NCBI GenBank assembly: GCA_013285645.1 | Contig: JABDHJ010000009.1 | Coordinates: 42,320-106,319 of the forward strand | Direction: 5' to 3' | DNA from: Verrucomicrobiota bacterium | Lineage (GTDB): Bacteria; Verrucomicrobiota; Verrucomicrobiia; Methylacidiphilales; UBA1321 | Length of the DNA: 64,000 bases | Shown: positions 45,290 through 60,602 of the stretch, piece by piece | Numbering within the stretch: the stretch's first letter is position 1 | Layout of the letters: the number at the start of each line of letters is the position of its first letter | Notes under the pieces: model-generated | Seen by the model: only the letters and a program-made list of their open reading frames with translations | What the model was told of the DNA's origin: nothing | Database searches by the model: none | Program-made: the position numbers and the translations under genes

Positions 45290-45517
45290 CTAAATGGTGA
45301 TGAAAATGCGCACACCGTCGTTACGGTGATACCAATAACCCTGATGACCATTATACCGGTCCCACTGATGGTAGACATGCTGGTTATTCCAGTAACCGTG
45401 CTGCCCATAGGTATAGGGTTGGTAGGGGCCGTAAGCCGAGGCAGTCCTGCTGCTTGCGAAGCCAAGTATGAAGGTTATGACGATTAACGCCAAGGTTCGA
45501 AGGGACGTGTTTTTCAT
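45290..45517 (-). CDS. Small secreted aromatic-rich protein, paralogue of the 31991-32275 product
   Basis: The start MKNTSLRTLALIV at 45517 gives 75 residues. The signal peptide resembles that of the gene at 31991-32275 and is cut after TASA. The mature part is Tyr/Gln/His/Trp-rich (YGPYQPYTYGQHGYW, HQWDRYNGHQGYWYH). It is preceded by palindrome H, as its relative is by palindrome A, so gene and control site seem to have been duplicated together. The role is unknown. Confidence 0.65.
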   Translation of the reverse strand: MKNTSLRTLALIVITFILGFASSRTASAYGPYQPYTYGQHGYWNNQHVYHQWDRYNGHQGYWYHRNDGVRIFITI

Positions 45518-45554
45518 TTGATAGACATGAGGATACCCCAGGTACCTCTTTGTC

Positions 45555-45576
45555 CTATGGGGTGTGTACCCCATCA
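45555..45576. promoter_or_regulatory. 22-bp palindrome, site H
   Basis: CTATGGGGTG-TG-TACCCCATCA, about 40 nt upstream of the small secreted gene. The flank on the gene side, CCATAGGA-CAAA, is shared with site A. Confidence 0.75.
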
Positions 45577-45582
45577 GAGAAT

Positions 45583-47952
45583 TCATTTGTCGATCTCCCA
45601 CTTCCAATTCCGAATCTCGGGCATATCCTCGCCGTGTTTATCGATGTATTGCTTGTGCTCGATGAGCTTGTCCTGAAGTTGCTGCTTGAGATAAGCCCCC
45701 TTGCTACCGGTCTGCGGTAGTCGGTGGATGGCGTCCATCACCAGGTGAAAACGGTCTAGATCGTTCAAGACCGTCATGTCAAAAGGAGTCGTGATGGTAC
45801 CCTCCTCTTTGTAGCCGCGGACGTGAATATTTGCGTGATTGGTGCGGCGATAGGTCAACCGGTGAATCAACCACGGATAGGCATGGAAAGCGAAGATGAT
45901 CGGCTTGTCCTTGGTGAAGAGCCCATCGAAATCACCGTCACTCAATCCATGTGGGTGCTCGCTTTGTGGTTGTAATCGCATGAGATCGACGACGTTGACC
46001 ACTCGGATTTTCAATTCGGGCAAATGTTTCCTCAGGATGGAGACGGCGGCGAGCGTCTCCAGCGTCGGCACGTCACCGCAGCAGGCCATGATGACATCGG
46101 GGGTGGCAGATTGATCGTTGCTGGCCCACTGCCAGATCCCAATTCCCTCGGTGCAATGTTTGACGGCGGCGTCCATCGTCAGCCATTGCGGTGATGGATG
46201 CTTGCCCGCAATCACGACATTAACGTAATGGCGACTGCGCAGACAATGGTCCATGACCGAGAGCAGGCAGTTGGCATCCGGAGGAAGATACACACGCACG
46301 ACTTCGGCCTTCTTATTCACGACGTGATCGATAAAGCCGGGGTCCTGATGGGTGAAGCCGTTGTGGTCCTGACGCCAGACATGCGAGGCCAACAGGTAGT
46401 TCAGGGAGGCGATTTTGCGCCGCCAGGGGAGATGGGACGTGATCTTGAGCCACTTGGCATGCTGATTGAACATCGAATCGACGATATGAATAAATGCCTC
46501 GTAGCAGTTGAAAACTCCATGTCGTCCGGTCAGCAGATAACCCTCAAGCCAGCCTTCGCATTGATGTTCGCTGAGCATTTCCATCACGAGACCGGCAGGC
46601 GCGAGAAATTCATCGCCCGGTACAGTTGCGGCGTCCCATTGACGTTTGGTTACTTCGAACAACGCTTCCAAGCCGTTGGAAAGCGTTTCGTCCGGACCGA
46701 AAACTCGAAAATTGCGTTGATCACCATTCAGTTTTGCCACGTCACGCAAGAAAGGACCGAGAACACGCGTGTCGCCGACGCCATGCGCTCCAGGTGTTGG
46801 AACGTTCTCTTCGTATTCGCGGAAATCAGGCATTCTTAAGTCACGCAATAGACTCCCTCCGTTAGCGTGAGGATTCGCACCCATGCGTCGTTTGCCTTTA
46901 GGCGCAAGCTCTGCCAATTCCGATTTGAGACGGCCATGATCATCAAAGAGTTCCTCCGGTCGATAGCTTTTCAGCCAATCTTCCAACTGCTTGAGATGCT
47001 CGGGATGCGTGGCCGGGTCTGAGAGCGGCACCTGATGCGCCCGAAAAGTACCCTCTATTTGGAGACCATCGACCACTTGGGGGCCGGTCCAACCCTTGGG
47101 TGACTTGAGCACGATCATCGGCCAGCGCGGTCGCGTCAAGTTGCCGTGAATACGGGCTTCCTCCTGGATTTTTTTGATCTGTTCCACGGCGAGATCGAGC
47201 GTCATGGCCATGGCCTCATGCATCAACTCAGGCTCGTGGCCTTCAACAAAGTAGGGTGTCCATCCGTAGCCACGGAGCAACTGTTCCAACTCCTCGCGAG
47301 TGATGCGAGCGAGCAGCGTCGGATTGGAAATCTTGTAACCATTGAGATGAAGAATTGGCAGGACCACGCCGTCGGTGACCGGATCGAGAAACTTGTTGGA
47401 ATGCCACGCCGTCGCAAGCGGTCCGGTTTCCGCTTCCCCGTCGCCGACGACACAGGCGACAACGAGATCGGGATTATCGAACACAGCGCCGAAGGAATGG
47501 CTCAGCGAATAGCCGAGTTCTCCGCCCTCATGAATTGAGCCCGGAGTCTCCGGAGATGCGTGGCTGGGAATTCCTCCGGGAAACGAAAACTGAAGAAAGA
47601 GCTTACGAAGTCCGGCCTCATCCTGGCTGATGTTGGGATAGATTTCGCTGTAGGTGCCTTCGAGGTAGGTATTGCCCACGACAGCCGGGCCGCCGTGACC
47701 GGGACCGGAAACGTAAATCATGTCGAGGTCGTACTTTTTGATGACCCGGTTCAAATGCGCGTAAATGAAGTTCTGCCCAGGTGTCGTTCCCCAATGACCC
47801 AGCAGCATGTGCTTCACATCCGCGAGCGTGAGCGGGCGCTTCAGGAGCGGATTGTCGTAGAGGTAAATCTGGCCGACGGAAAGATAGTTGGCGGCACGCC
47901 AGTAGGCGTCGATCTTGTGGAGAAGTTCTGGCGTGAGCGTATTGGTTTTCAT
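45583..47952 (-). CDS. xfp: Phosphoketolase (xylulose-5-phosphate/fructose-6-phosphate)
   Basis: The 789-residue protein has family motifs [34 protein letters not shown] and the thiamine-diphosphate site [20 protein letters not shown]. It splits xylulose 5-phosphate (and usually fructose 6-phosphate) with phosphate into acetyl phosphate and glyceraldehyde 3-phosphate or erythrose 4-phosphate. Its ATG overlaps the stop of the acetate kinase gene (ATGA), so the two enzymes are made together and turn sugar phosphates into acetate and ATP. The operon is behind palindrome I. Confidence 0.95.
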   Translation of the reverse strand: MKTNTLTPELLHKIDAYWRAANYLSVGQIYLYDNPLLKRPLTLADVKHMLLGHWGTTPGQNFIYAHLNRVIKKYDLDMIYVSGPGHGGPAVVGNTYLEGTYSEIYPNISQDEAGLRKLFLQFSFPGGIPSHASPETPGSIHEGGELGYSLSHSFGAVFDNPDLVVACVVGDGEAETGPLATAWHSNKFLDPVTDGVVLPILHLNGYKISNPTLLARITREELEQLLRGYGWTPYFVEGHEPELMHEAMAMTLDLAVEQIKKIQEEARIHGNLTRPRWPMIVLKSPKGWTGPQVVDGLQIEGTFRAHQVPLSDPATHPEHLKQLEDWLKSYRPEELFDDHGRLKSELAELAPKGKRRMGANPHANGGSLLRDLRMPDFREYEENVPTPGAHGVGDTRVLGPFLRDVAKLNGDQRNFRVFGPDETLSNGLEALFEVTKRQWDAATVPGDEFLAPAGLVMEMLSEHQCEGWLEGYLLTGRHGVFNCYEAFIHIVDSMFNQHAKWLKITSHLPWRRKIASLNYLLASHVWRQDHNGFTHQDPGFIDHVVNKKAEVVRVYLPPDANCLLSVMDHCLRSRHYVNVVIAGKHPSPQWLTMDAAVKHCTEGIGIWQWASNDQSATPDVIMACCGDVPTLETLAAVSILRKHLPELKIRVVNVVDLMRLQPQSEHPHGLSDGDFDGLFTKDKPIIFAFHAYPWLIHRLTYRRTNHANIHVRGYKEEGTITTPFDMTVLNDLDRFHLVMDAIHRLPQTGSKGAYLKQQLQDKLIEHKQYIDKHGEDMPEIRNWKWEIDK

Positions 47953-49175
47953 AAGTGATTTTTCCGATGGGGTCTGAGCTTTAAGAGGCTGGTGACAGAT
48001 CTCGCAATCATGAGTTCCTCGTCGGCGTGGATGACCCGTACCTTGATGCGACCAGTGTTAGAGGAGATCAGCGGTGCGTTTTTCGCATTGCGCTTCTGAT
48101 CAAGCTTGATGCCGAGAAAGCCGAGGTCGTGGCAGATGCGCTTTCGAATGAGCGGCGCGTTTTCACCGATCCCTCCCGCAAAAACGAGCGTGTCCAATCC
48201 ACCGAGCGCAGCGGCAAAAGAACCGATCCATTTTTTCGTTTGGTAACAAAACAGTTCCACAGCATCTTTCGCCCGCGTATCGGAGGCTTCAATTGCACAT
48301 AAGTCGCGTAGGTCAGAACTGGTCCCGGAAACTCCGAGCAGCCCGGATTCGTGATTAACCATGTGCTGAAATTGCGCCGCGCTCATGCGCTCGGCTCGCG
48401 CGAGATAGTAAGCCAGACCGGGATCGATGTCTCCGGTGCGCGTACCCATCACCAACCCGGATGTGGGTGTGAACCCCATGCTGGTGTCGATGCTTTTGCC
48501 CCGGCATACGGCGGCGAGACTGGCGCCATTTCCGAGATGCGCGAGAATTACGCGGCCCTTCGCGGACTTAGGATCCAAGCGTCCCAGTTCCTCCATCAAA
48601 TAGGCGTACGACAGACCGTGAAAGCCGTAACGTTCGACACCCTTTGCCGCATAGCGCCGCGGGATTGGCATCAACTTGGCGACTCGCGGCATGGTACGGT
48701 GAAACGCGGTATCGAAGCACGCCACCTGAGGCAGTTTGGGATGCCGCTTGCGAAACGCCTCGATCAAGGCAATTTCCCGCGGGAGGTGATCGGGATCATA
48801 CGGTGTGATCCGGCGCAGTTCCGCGAGCAACTTGGTCGTGATTTTTTCCGGCTCGGAATGCTTCATGCCATGCACCACACGGTGGCCTACGGCTTTGATC
48901 GATGTGAAGATCGGCTGCGCTTCAAGCCATTCTAATAAAAATTTCACCGCCCTGTGGTGATCGGAGGCGGCAAGAGGATGACGGGTGCGCGATTTTCCAG
49001 CAGCATCGTTGACGATTATATTCGTTCCGCTGAGACCAATGCGATCGATCTTTCCGTCGAATAGAAGTCGTGGCGTTTGGCGCACCTCATAGACCGCAAA
49101 TCGGATGCTTGAGGAACCGCCATTGATCGTCAGGACGTAGGGTAGCAAGGATTTCAGGGGAGCATCGGTCTTCAC
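47949..49175 (-). CDS. ackA: Acetate kinase
   Basis: The 408-residue protein has the acetate kinase start [15 protein letters not shown] (usually NxGSSSLKF), VAFxDTAFH-type motif [46 protein letters not shown] (split over two blocks) and [10 protein letters not shown]. It makes ATP and acetate from acetyl phosphate. It is upstream of and overlaps the phosphoketolase gene. The leader between palindrome I and its ATG is short (about 32 nt) and contains a possible -10 TTTAAG at 49184-49189. Confidence 0.94.
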   Translation of the reverse strand: MKTDAPLKSLLPYVLTINGGSSSIRFAVYEVRQTPRLLFDGKIDRIGLSGTNIIVNDAAGKSRTRHPLAASDHHRAVKFLLEWLEAQPIFTSIKAVGHRVVHGMKHSEPEKITTKLLAELRRITPYDPDHLPREIALIEAFRKRHPKLPQVACFDTAFHRTMPRVAKLMPIPRRYAAKGVERYGFHGLSYAYLMEELGRLDPKSAKGRVILAHLGNGASLAAVCRGKSIDTSMGFTPTSGLVMGTRTGDIDPGLAYYLARAERMSAAQFQHMVNHESGLLGVSGTSSDLRDLCAIEASDTRAKDAVELFCYQTKKWIGSFAAALGGLDTLVFAGGIGENAPLIRKRICHDLGFLGIKLDQKRNAKNAPLISSNTGRIKVRVIHADEELMIARSVTSLLKLRPHRKNHL

Positions 49176-49206
49176 TCTCCGACCTTAAAGTGCAATTGCG
49201 CCCCCT

Positions 49207-49228
49207 CAATGGGGTGAACACCCCATAC
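49207..49228. promoter_or_regulatory. 22-bp palindrome, site I
   Basis: CAATGGGGTG-AA-CACCCCATAC, a long perfect core dyad. It lies between the divergent ackA-xfp operon and the kinase/N-ATPase genes. Possible -10 hexamers lie about 31-33 nt from its centre on each side (TTTAAG leftward at 49184-89, TATTCT rightward at 49248-53). Confidence 0.78.
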
Positions 49229-49275
49229 CATTCACAGAATCCGGGGTTATTCTGCAAAAGCGGATTTTTAAAAGC

Positions 49276-55089
<5,814 letters not shown>

Positions 55090-55097
<8 letters not shown>

Positions 55098-55425
55098 AAA
55101 TTCCGATAAAACACCCGAAAGCCGTGAAGCTGCTTTCAGCCAGAAAATTGGCGACGTCGAAGCCCGCAAGCTGAGGACGAAGCGTCGCGGTGTGCAGGGA
55201 ATCTGGCTGGGACTCGGGATGTTTGGCTTGATCGGCTGGTCCGTGACAATTCCGACCCTGCTGGGCGTTCTCCTCGGCGCTTATATTGATAACCATTATC
55301 CGGGCGTTCATTCCTGGACTTTATCGTTACTCATCGTCGGCCTGTTCATCGGGTGCATGAATGCCTGGCATTGGGTGGCCAAGGAAGAAAAAGCAATTCA
55401 AGAGGAAGAAGAAAAAGATGAATGA
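55090..55425 (+). CDS. atpQ: N-ATPase accessory membrane protein AtpQ
   Basis: The 111-residue protein (start MRENSDKTPE at 55090) has a charged N-terminus and two membrane helices (GLGMFGLIGWSVTIPTLLGVLLG and LSLLIVGLFIGCMNAWHW), as in AtpI/AtpQ-type proteins. The acidic tail EEEEKDE is encoded where the next start codon lies. AtpQ occurs only in N-ATPase operons and may help c-ring assembly or magnesium/ion supply. It overlaps atpC and atpR by 8 nt each. Confidence 0.88.
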
Positions 55426-55708
55426 GGTTGCCGCTTTATTCGGCGCCCTGACCGTCGGCGTTTTGATTGGCTCGTTTTTCTTCGGCGGTCTTTGGTGGAC
55501 CGTGCAGAAGGGTGTGACCTCAGACAACCCGGCCTTGTGGTTCTTCGGCAGCTCTCTGCTGCGGATGAGTTTTGCCCTCGTCGGATTCTATTTCATCTCC
55601 GGTGGCGATTGGCGAAAGTTGCTGGTCTGTTTACTCGGTTTTTTCGTCGCTCGCGTTGGCGTGACTCAGCTTGCGCGGGCGTCCAAGGAAGGCATTCATG
55701 CGTCTTAG
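55418..55708 (+). CDS. atpR: N-ATPase accessory membrane protein AtpR
   Basis: The 96-residue protein (start MNEVAALFGALTV) has three membrane helices, including an Arg in SLLRMSFALVGFYF and another in FFVARVGVTQL. AtpR carries membrane-embedded Arg residues that are thought to interact with the ion-binding Glu of subunit c. It occurs only in N-ATPase operons and lies between atpQ and atpB as in that family. Confidence 0.88.
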   Translation: MNEVAALFGALTVGVLIGSFFFGGLWWTVQKGVTSDNPALWFFGSSLLRMSFALVGFYFISGGDWRKLLVCLLGFFVARVGVTQLARASKEGIHAS

Positions 55709-56393
55709 CTCCGACCAACTCATCTTCTGGCAGGACGGCTTCATCAAGCTCAATGCCACTATCGTTTACACATGGGGCCTCATGCTCGTGCTAGCAGTTG
55801 GGGCGAAGCTGATCACGCGAGGGCTCGCCACCGAAATAACCATCTCACGCTGGCAATGCGCTTTGGAAATCATCGTCACGAGCATGAAAAAGCAGATTGA
55901 GGAAGTCGGCCTGAGAAGACCGGACAAATATCTCGGCTTTGTCGGGACCCTGTTCCTCTTCATTGCCATCGCCAATATCTTCACGATTTTCCCCGGATAC
56001 GAGCCGCCAACCGGTTCACTCTCCACCACAGCCGCCCTGGCTATTTGCGTATTTGTGGCCGTTCCGCTCTATGGCATCGAGGAACGGGGCTGGGGCGGTT
56101 ACCTCAAGTCCTATGTGGAACCGACCGTCATCATGCTGCCTTTTAATATCATGGGCGAATTTTCACGAACACTGGCACTGGCCGTTCGTCTCTTCGGCAA
56201 CATGATGAGCGGAACGATGATCCTGAGCATTTTATTCATCGTCACCCCTTTCATCTTCCCAACGGTGATGAGTGCGCTTGGCCTCCTGACCGGCATGGTC
56301 CAAGCCTATATTTTTAGCATCTTGGCGCTGGTTTATATCGCAGCGGCAACCGGCACCGGAAATTCAGAGACGGATAACAAAGCAGCAGCATAA
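55698..56393 (+). CDS. atpB: N-ATPase subunit a
   Basis: The start MRLSSDQLIFWQDG at 55698 overlaps atpR by 11 nt. The 231-residue membrane protein has five or six helices and the essential stator Arg in LALAVRLFGNMMSG. The C-terminal helix has MVQAYIFSILALVYI, typical for subunit a. It forms the ion half-channels next to the c-ring. Confidence 0.94.
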   Translation: MRLSSDQLIFWQDGFIKLNATIVYTWGLMLVLAVGAKLITRGLATEITISRWQCALEIIVTSMKKQIEEVGLRRPDKYLGFVGTLFLFIAIANIFTIFPGYEPPTGSLSTTAALAICVFVAVPLYGIEERGWGGYLKSYVEPTVIMLPFNIMGEFSRTLALAVRLFGNMMSGTMILSILFIVTPFIFPTVMSALGLLTGMVQAYIFSILALVYIAAATGTGNSETDNKAAA

Positions 56394-56401
56394 GGACAAA
56401 T

Positions 56402-56683
56402 ATGGACGACACGACTATCATCGCAGCAGCATCAATCATCTCCGCCGGGTTAACCATGGGCATCGGGGCGATGGGGCCAGGCTTGGGGCAGGGCCGAGCC
56501 GTAGCGGGAGCGTTAAGTGCATTGGCTCAGCAGCCCGACGCCGCGTCAACCATCACGCGCACCTTGTTTGTGGGGCTGGCCATGATCGAATCGATGGCGA
56601 TCTATTGTTTCGTGATCTCGATGATCCTCATCTTCGCCAACCCTTTCTGGAACCATGTCATCACCCAAGTGGCGGGAAAGTAA
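56402..56683 (+). CDS. atpE: N-ATPase subunit c with sodium-type ligands
   Basis: The 93-residue helical hairpin has GPGLGQGRAV in helix 1 (Gln30) and LAMIESMAIYCFVIS in helix 2 (Glu63, Ser64, Tyr68). These positions match the Gln32, Glu65, Ser66 and Tyr70 that bind sodium in the Ilyobacter tartaricus c-ring. The polar loop is ALAQQPDA. The enzyme is therefore predicted to move Na+, as described for N-ATPases in general. Proton use is not excluded, because Na+ sites can also bind H+ when Na+ is low. Confidence 0.95.
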   Translation: MDDTTIIAAASIISAGLTMGIGAMGPGLGQGRAVAGALSALAQQPDAASTITRTLFVGLAMIESMAIYCFVISMILIFANPFWNHVITQVAGK

Positions 56684-56686
56684 GCC

Positions 56687-57490
56687 ATGCTTATTGATTG
56701 GTTCACGGTTGCCGCCCAGGTGGTCAACTTTCTGGTCTTGGTTTGGCTATTGAAGAGGTTTCTTTATAAGCCGGTACTGACCGCCATCGACGAACGGGAA
56801 AAGAGGATCGCGACGCAACTTCAGGAAGCGGAAAAAAAGAAAGCCGATGCCCAGAAGGAACAAGCTGATTTTGAACATAAAAATCAGGAATTCGAGCAAC
56901 AGCGTGTCAGCCTTCTCGCCGATGCCACCAAAGCCGCGAAAACCGAGCGAGACAAATTGCTGGAAACAGCTCGCAAGGACTCCGAAGAGTTGCGTTCCAA
57001 ATTACAGAAAAGCATTCACGATGAAATCGAGGGCCTGAACAAAAAGATCGGGACCCTTGCCCAACAGGAAGTCTTCGCCATTGCTCGTAAAACTCTGTCC
57101 GACCTGGCGGGGATGAGTCTTGAAGAGCGCATCACGGACATTTTTATCCAACGGCTCCACGATATGAACGATAAGCAACGAGGGGACCTCAAGGCAGATT
57201 TTCAGATCGCGTCTAAAATCGCGCTCGTACGAAGTGCATTCGATCTTACACCTTCACAAAGAACGGGAGTTGCGGATGCAGTCAAACCGCTTCTTCGTGA
57301 TGGAACAGAAATCAATTTCGAAACTAAACTTGATCTAATCGGCGGGATCGAATTGGCAGTGAATGGGCAAAAGATCGCCTGGAGCATTGCAGATTATCTG
57401 ACATCGCTGACCGGATCCGTAAATGCATTGCTGGAACCTAAATCCGTTTCCGATCTGATCTCTCCCAAGGTTATTGCTCATGCCGCTTGA
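56687..57490 (+). CDS. atpF: N-ATPase subunit b with delta-like C-terminus
   Basis: The 267-residue protein is far longer than a normal b subunit (about 160). Residues 1-~150 are a membrane helix ([16 protein letters not shown]) plus a long Glu/Lys-rich coiled coil. The last 100 residues contain [18 protein letters not shown] and [18 protein letters not shown], which follow the C-terminal part of subunit delta (SAxxLxxxQ and DPxLIGGxxxxxGD). No separate atpH is present, so this segment probably serves as the delta-type stator cap. Confidence 0.88.
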   Translation: MLIDWFTVAAQVVNFLVLVWLLKRFLYKPVLTAIDEREKRIATQLQEAEKKKADAQKEQADFEHKNQEFEQQRVSLLADATKAAKTERDKLLETARKDSEELRSKLQKSIHDEIEGLNKKIGTLAQQEVFAIARKTLSDLAGMSLEERITDIFIQRLHDMNDKQRGDLKADFQIASKIALVRSAFDLTPSQRTGVADAVKPLLRDGTEINFETKLDLIGGIELAVNGQKIAWSIADYLTSLTGSVNALLEPKSVSDLISPKVIAHAA

Positions 57491-59009
57491 TTCCTTGCTT
57501 GCTGCCGTCGATCTCGCCTTTGCCGGAATGACCCGGGCAAGACAGGCGTTTGTTCCCTCATTCTCACCGCGCGAGACAGGGACGATCACCACGGTCTCCA
57601 CCGGCATTGCCACGGTCATCGGATTGCCCGGTGTCGGGTTCGAGGAGTTGATTAAATTTCCCGGTGATCTCTATGGCATCGCCTTCAACATCGATGAAGA
57701 TGAGATCGGCGTCGTTCTGCTGGGCGATTATTCTCATCTCCATACAGGCGATGAAGTCGAGCGCACCGGTCGCGTGATGGATGTCGGTGTCGGTGACGAG
57801 TTACTAGGCCAGGTGATCGACCCGCTGGGCAGGCCGCTCGATAACAAGGATTCGATTGCCACTAGGAAGCGCTTGCCCATTGAACGCGACGCCAAAGCGA
57901 TCATGGATCGCGCTCCAGTCACGGTCCCGATGCAGACTGGCATCAAGGTCATCGATGCTCTTGTGCCCGTGGGCCGCGGTCAACGTGAGTTGATTTTGGG
58001 CGATCGACAAACGGGGAAAACCACCATCGCCGTCGACACCATTCTCAACCAACGCGGCCAAAATGTTCTCTGCATCTACTGTGCAATCGGCCAGCGCGCT
58101 TCTGCCGTGGCCAAGGTCATTGCGGAACTTCGTGATGGCGGCGCGATGGAATATACCGTCGTCATGGTCAGCGAGGGCAACGATGCTCCCGGCCTGACTT
58201 ATATCGCGCCTTATGCCGCCACCAGCATCGCGGAACACTTCATGGAAGCGGGACGCGACGTTCTCATCGTTTACGACGACTTGACCCAACACGCCCGCGC
58301 CTATCGTGAGCTTTCTCTTCTGTTGCGCCGACCTCCCGGCCGCGAAGCCTTTCCCGGCGATATTTTCTACATTCACTCCAGGCTTCTCGAACGCGCCACG
58401 CATTTGTGCAAGGAACTTGGCGGCGGCTCGCTCACAGCGCTGCCCATCATCGAAACCGAAGCACAGGACATCGCCGCGTATATACCCACCAATCTCATCT
58501 CCATCACCGACGGCCAGCTCTACCTTTCGCCCACTCTCTTTGAATTAGGGACGCTCCCCGCTGTCGATGTGGCGAAGTCTGTTTCCCGCGTCGGCGGAAA
58601 GGCCCAACTGGCGGCCTATCACGCCATCGCCGGAAACCTGAAGCTGGCCTATTCCCAGTTCGAGGAACTTGAAACTTTCTCCCGATTCGGTTCCCGTCTC
58701 GATGAAAACACCCGCAAGATCATCAATCACGGGCAACGTATTCGTGCCTGTCTCAAGCAAACGGAATTTTCACCGGTCCCGGTGGTTAATCAAATCTGCG
58801 AGTTGCTGGCGCTCACCGAAGGGCTCTTCGATCTCATTCCGCTGGACAAAATGCGCGAAGCCGAACGAATTCTTTACACCGCTTCTCAGCAGATAGGGGC
58901 CGATGTGCGCGAACGTCTTGTTTCCAATCACGAGCTCAATGCCGCAGACCGGGAAACGATCCTGAAAGTTGCCCGAGAGGCGCTGGCTCCTCTTCAAAAG
59001 GAATCATGA
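57480..59009 (+). CDS. atpA: N-ATPase subunit alpha
   Basis: The start [11 protein letters not shown] at 57480 overlaps atpF by 11 nt. The 509-residue protein has [16 protein letters not shown] as P-loop, [57 protein letters not shown] split over two blocks, and a C-terminal helical domain. It forms the hexamer with beta. Its atypical N-terminus, lacking the usual delta-binding helix start, fits the absence of a free delta subunit. Confidence 0.95.
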   Translation: MPLDSLLAAVDLAFAGMTRARQAFVPSFSPRETGTITTVSTGIATVIGLPGVGFEELIKFPGDLYGIAFNIDEDEIGVVLLGDYSHLHTGDEVERTGRVMDVGVGDELLGQVIDPLGRPLDNKDSIATRKRLPIERDAKAIMDRAPVTVPMQTGIKVIDALVPVGRGQRELILGDRQTGKTTIAVDTILNQRGQNVLCIYCAIGQRASAVAKVIAELRDGGAMEYTVVMVSEGNDAPGLTYIAPYAATSIAEHFMEAGRDVLIVYDDLTQHARAYRELSLLLRRPPGREAFPGDIFYIHSRLLERATHLCKELGGGSLTALPIIETEAQDIAAYIPTNLISITDGQLYLSPTLFELGTLPAVDVAKSVSRVGGKAQLAAYHAIAGNLKLAYSQFEELETFSRFGSRLDENTRKIINHGQRIRACLKQTEFSPVPVVNQICELLALTEGLFDLIPLDKMREAERILYTASQQIGADVRERLVSNHELNAADRETILKVAREALAPLQKES

Positions 59010-59884
59010 GCGATACCCTGGCCAATTTGCGGCGCAAGATCGATGGAGCGGTGAAGCTTGAATCCGTCGTTCGAACCATGAAAGCCGTGGCCGCTTCCAG
59101 CATTGGTCAATACGAGGCCGCCGTGCGCTCCCTAGCCGACTACGAACGTTCAGTGGAGTTTGGCCTGAGTGTCTGTTTCCGCCAAGGCGGAGCCGGTTTT
59201 TTGCCTTTCAAGAGGCGAAAGGGCGCGGAAGTTACCGGAGCCATTGTCTTTGGTTCCGACCAAGGTTTGGTGGGACAATTCAACGAAGCGATGGCCGAAT
59301 TCGTGGAGAAGACACTGGCAACGACACCAGGTGAAAAGAAGATTTGGGCAGTCGGAGAACGTATTTACGGGCACCTGGCCGATGCTGGATTGCCCCTGAC
59401 GGGTCAGTTCGCCGTACCCAGTTCGGTCCACGCCATTACTGGTTTAGTCGGGCAATTACAAATGGCCATGGAGACACAAGGAAGCGCATGCATGAAGATT
59501 GAGGTCTTCTACACCAAGCTCACATCTGGTGCGCAGTACGAACCGATCACCCAGCGCCTGCTGCCTTTGGATGCGCAGTGGCAAAAAAATCTCATCAAAA
59601 TCCAATGGCCAACGAAGAATCTCCCGGAACTTTTCGGAAGCCATGAAACGACCCTGCGAGCATTCATTCGCGAATATCTTTTCATCACGCTCTTCAAAGC
59701 CTGTGCCGAGTCGCTAACCAGTGAAAATGCCAGCCGCCTCGTCGCCATGCAGCGCGCCGAGAAAAATATCGATTCGCTTATGGCCGATCTAAACCGCACC
59801 TTTTATCGCCTGCGGCAAAGTTCAATCGACGAGGAACTCTTCGATGTGATTGCTGGGTTTAATGCTCTCTCGACCAAACGATAG
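59006..59884 (+). CDS. atpG: N-ATPase subunit gamma
   Basis: The 292-residue protein starts in overlap with the atpA stop (ATGA). The N-terminal helix [25 protein letters not shown] and the C-terminal helix [27 protein letters not shown] form the rotor shaft; the middle Rossmann-like part includes [16 protein letters not shown]. It is the last gene of the N-ATPase operon, and no terminator hairpin is obvious after it. Confidence 0.93.
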   Translation: MSDTLANLRRKIDGAVKLESVVRTMKAVAASSIGQYEAAVRSLADYERSVEFGLSVCFRQGGAGFLPFKRRKGAEVTGAIVFGSDQGLVGQFNEAMAEFVEKTLATTPGEKKIWAVGERIYGHLADAGLPLTGQFAVPSSVHAITGLVGQLQMAMETQGSACMKIEVFYTKLTSGAQYEPITQRLLPLDAQWQKNLIKIQWPTKNLPELFGSHETTLRAFIREYLFITLFKACAESLTSENASRLVAMQRAEKNIDSLMADLNRTFYRLRQSSIDEELFDVIAGFNALSTKR

Positions 59885-60200
59885 AAGTTCTAGTTGATCG
59901 GAGAAACCGTACCCTGTACTCGATTGCCATAATGATGGTGGGCGATACCAGCTTAAGAAGTTTGGTGATATTGGGGCGGCTCTGACATGGGCAGCAAATC
60001 ATGCCACGGAAATCAAGCGGGGAAAGGTACAGCCTTTATGTGTCCGAGAGGGTGATTTATAATGGTAGCAACCCTCTTGATCCAAGCCGAATCCCATCAT
60101 CATTTCGAATCATAGAGTTAGCGTGAACGGGAAAGAATGAACATGAACAACGAGGTACTTGTTATGCCAAGCCCTGATTTTGACCGTTATCAGAGCAGGG
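59885..60200. other. Gap after the N-ATPase operon, with a possible gene remnant
   Basis: No complete gene is present. A rightward frame without a start codon, ending in TAA at 60060-60062, reads GGRYQLKKFGDIGAALTWAA and further protein-like sequence for about 50 residues. It may be the tail of a lost gene. Nothing else is recognisable up to the tRNA. Confidence 0.25.
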
Positions 60201-60271
60201 CTACCCGACATGGATTCGAACCATGAATAACGCCTCCAAAGGGCGCTGTGTTACCGTTACACCATCGGGTA
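60201..60271 (-). tRNA. tRNA-Gln (TTG)
   Basis: Reading leftward: acceptor arm TACCCGA/TCGGGTA, D-arm GTGT/ACAC, anticodon stem GCGCC with loop CTTTGGA (anticodon TTG) and T-arm CATGG-TTCGAAT-CCATG. The discriminator is G, as is usual for Gln. CCC follows, so CCA is not encoded. Confidence 0.92.
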
Positions 60272-60398
60272 AGGATGGGGGCCTATTTTCCGGTTTGATC
60301 CGACAATGTCAAACACAAGACGTCGGTGCAGGCTCGACAAGGGCAGGGAATCATGCTTTTCTGATCATCCCGCGCGTGAGTCCAACGCGCCGGTAAAA

Positions 60399-60470
60399 GG
60401 TCCCATGGAGTAGCGGTTAGCTCGCCTCCCTCTCACGGAGGTCGCACGGGTTCGAATCCCGTTGGGACTA
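60399..60470 (+). tRNA. tRNA-Glu (CTC)
   Basis: Acceptor arm GGTCCCA/TGGGACT (the first pair is G-U), D-arm GAGT/GCTC, anticodon stem CCTCC/GGAGG with loop CTCTCAC (anticodon CTC), and T-arm ACGGG-TTCGAAT-CCCGT. CCA is not encoded. Confidence 0.92.
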
Positions 60471-60602
60471 TTACTCTTTGATTTTTCAGAGGTAATTTTG
60501 GTTAGTGTACTACGAGTGCACTAAATTTGAATGGTTTTCGACCTAGTTTGGAGTGTCTGACCACGGGCTTGAGCACGCAATTCAAATTCCAAGGGTTGTC
60601 AC

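Noticed and set aside
47966..47987. CGATGGGGTC, a possible further palindrome just upstream of xfp
   Set aside because: Only the left arm matches; the right arm AGCTTTAAGA has no dyad, and it lies inside the ackA coding end. Probably chance.
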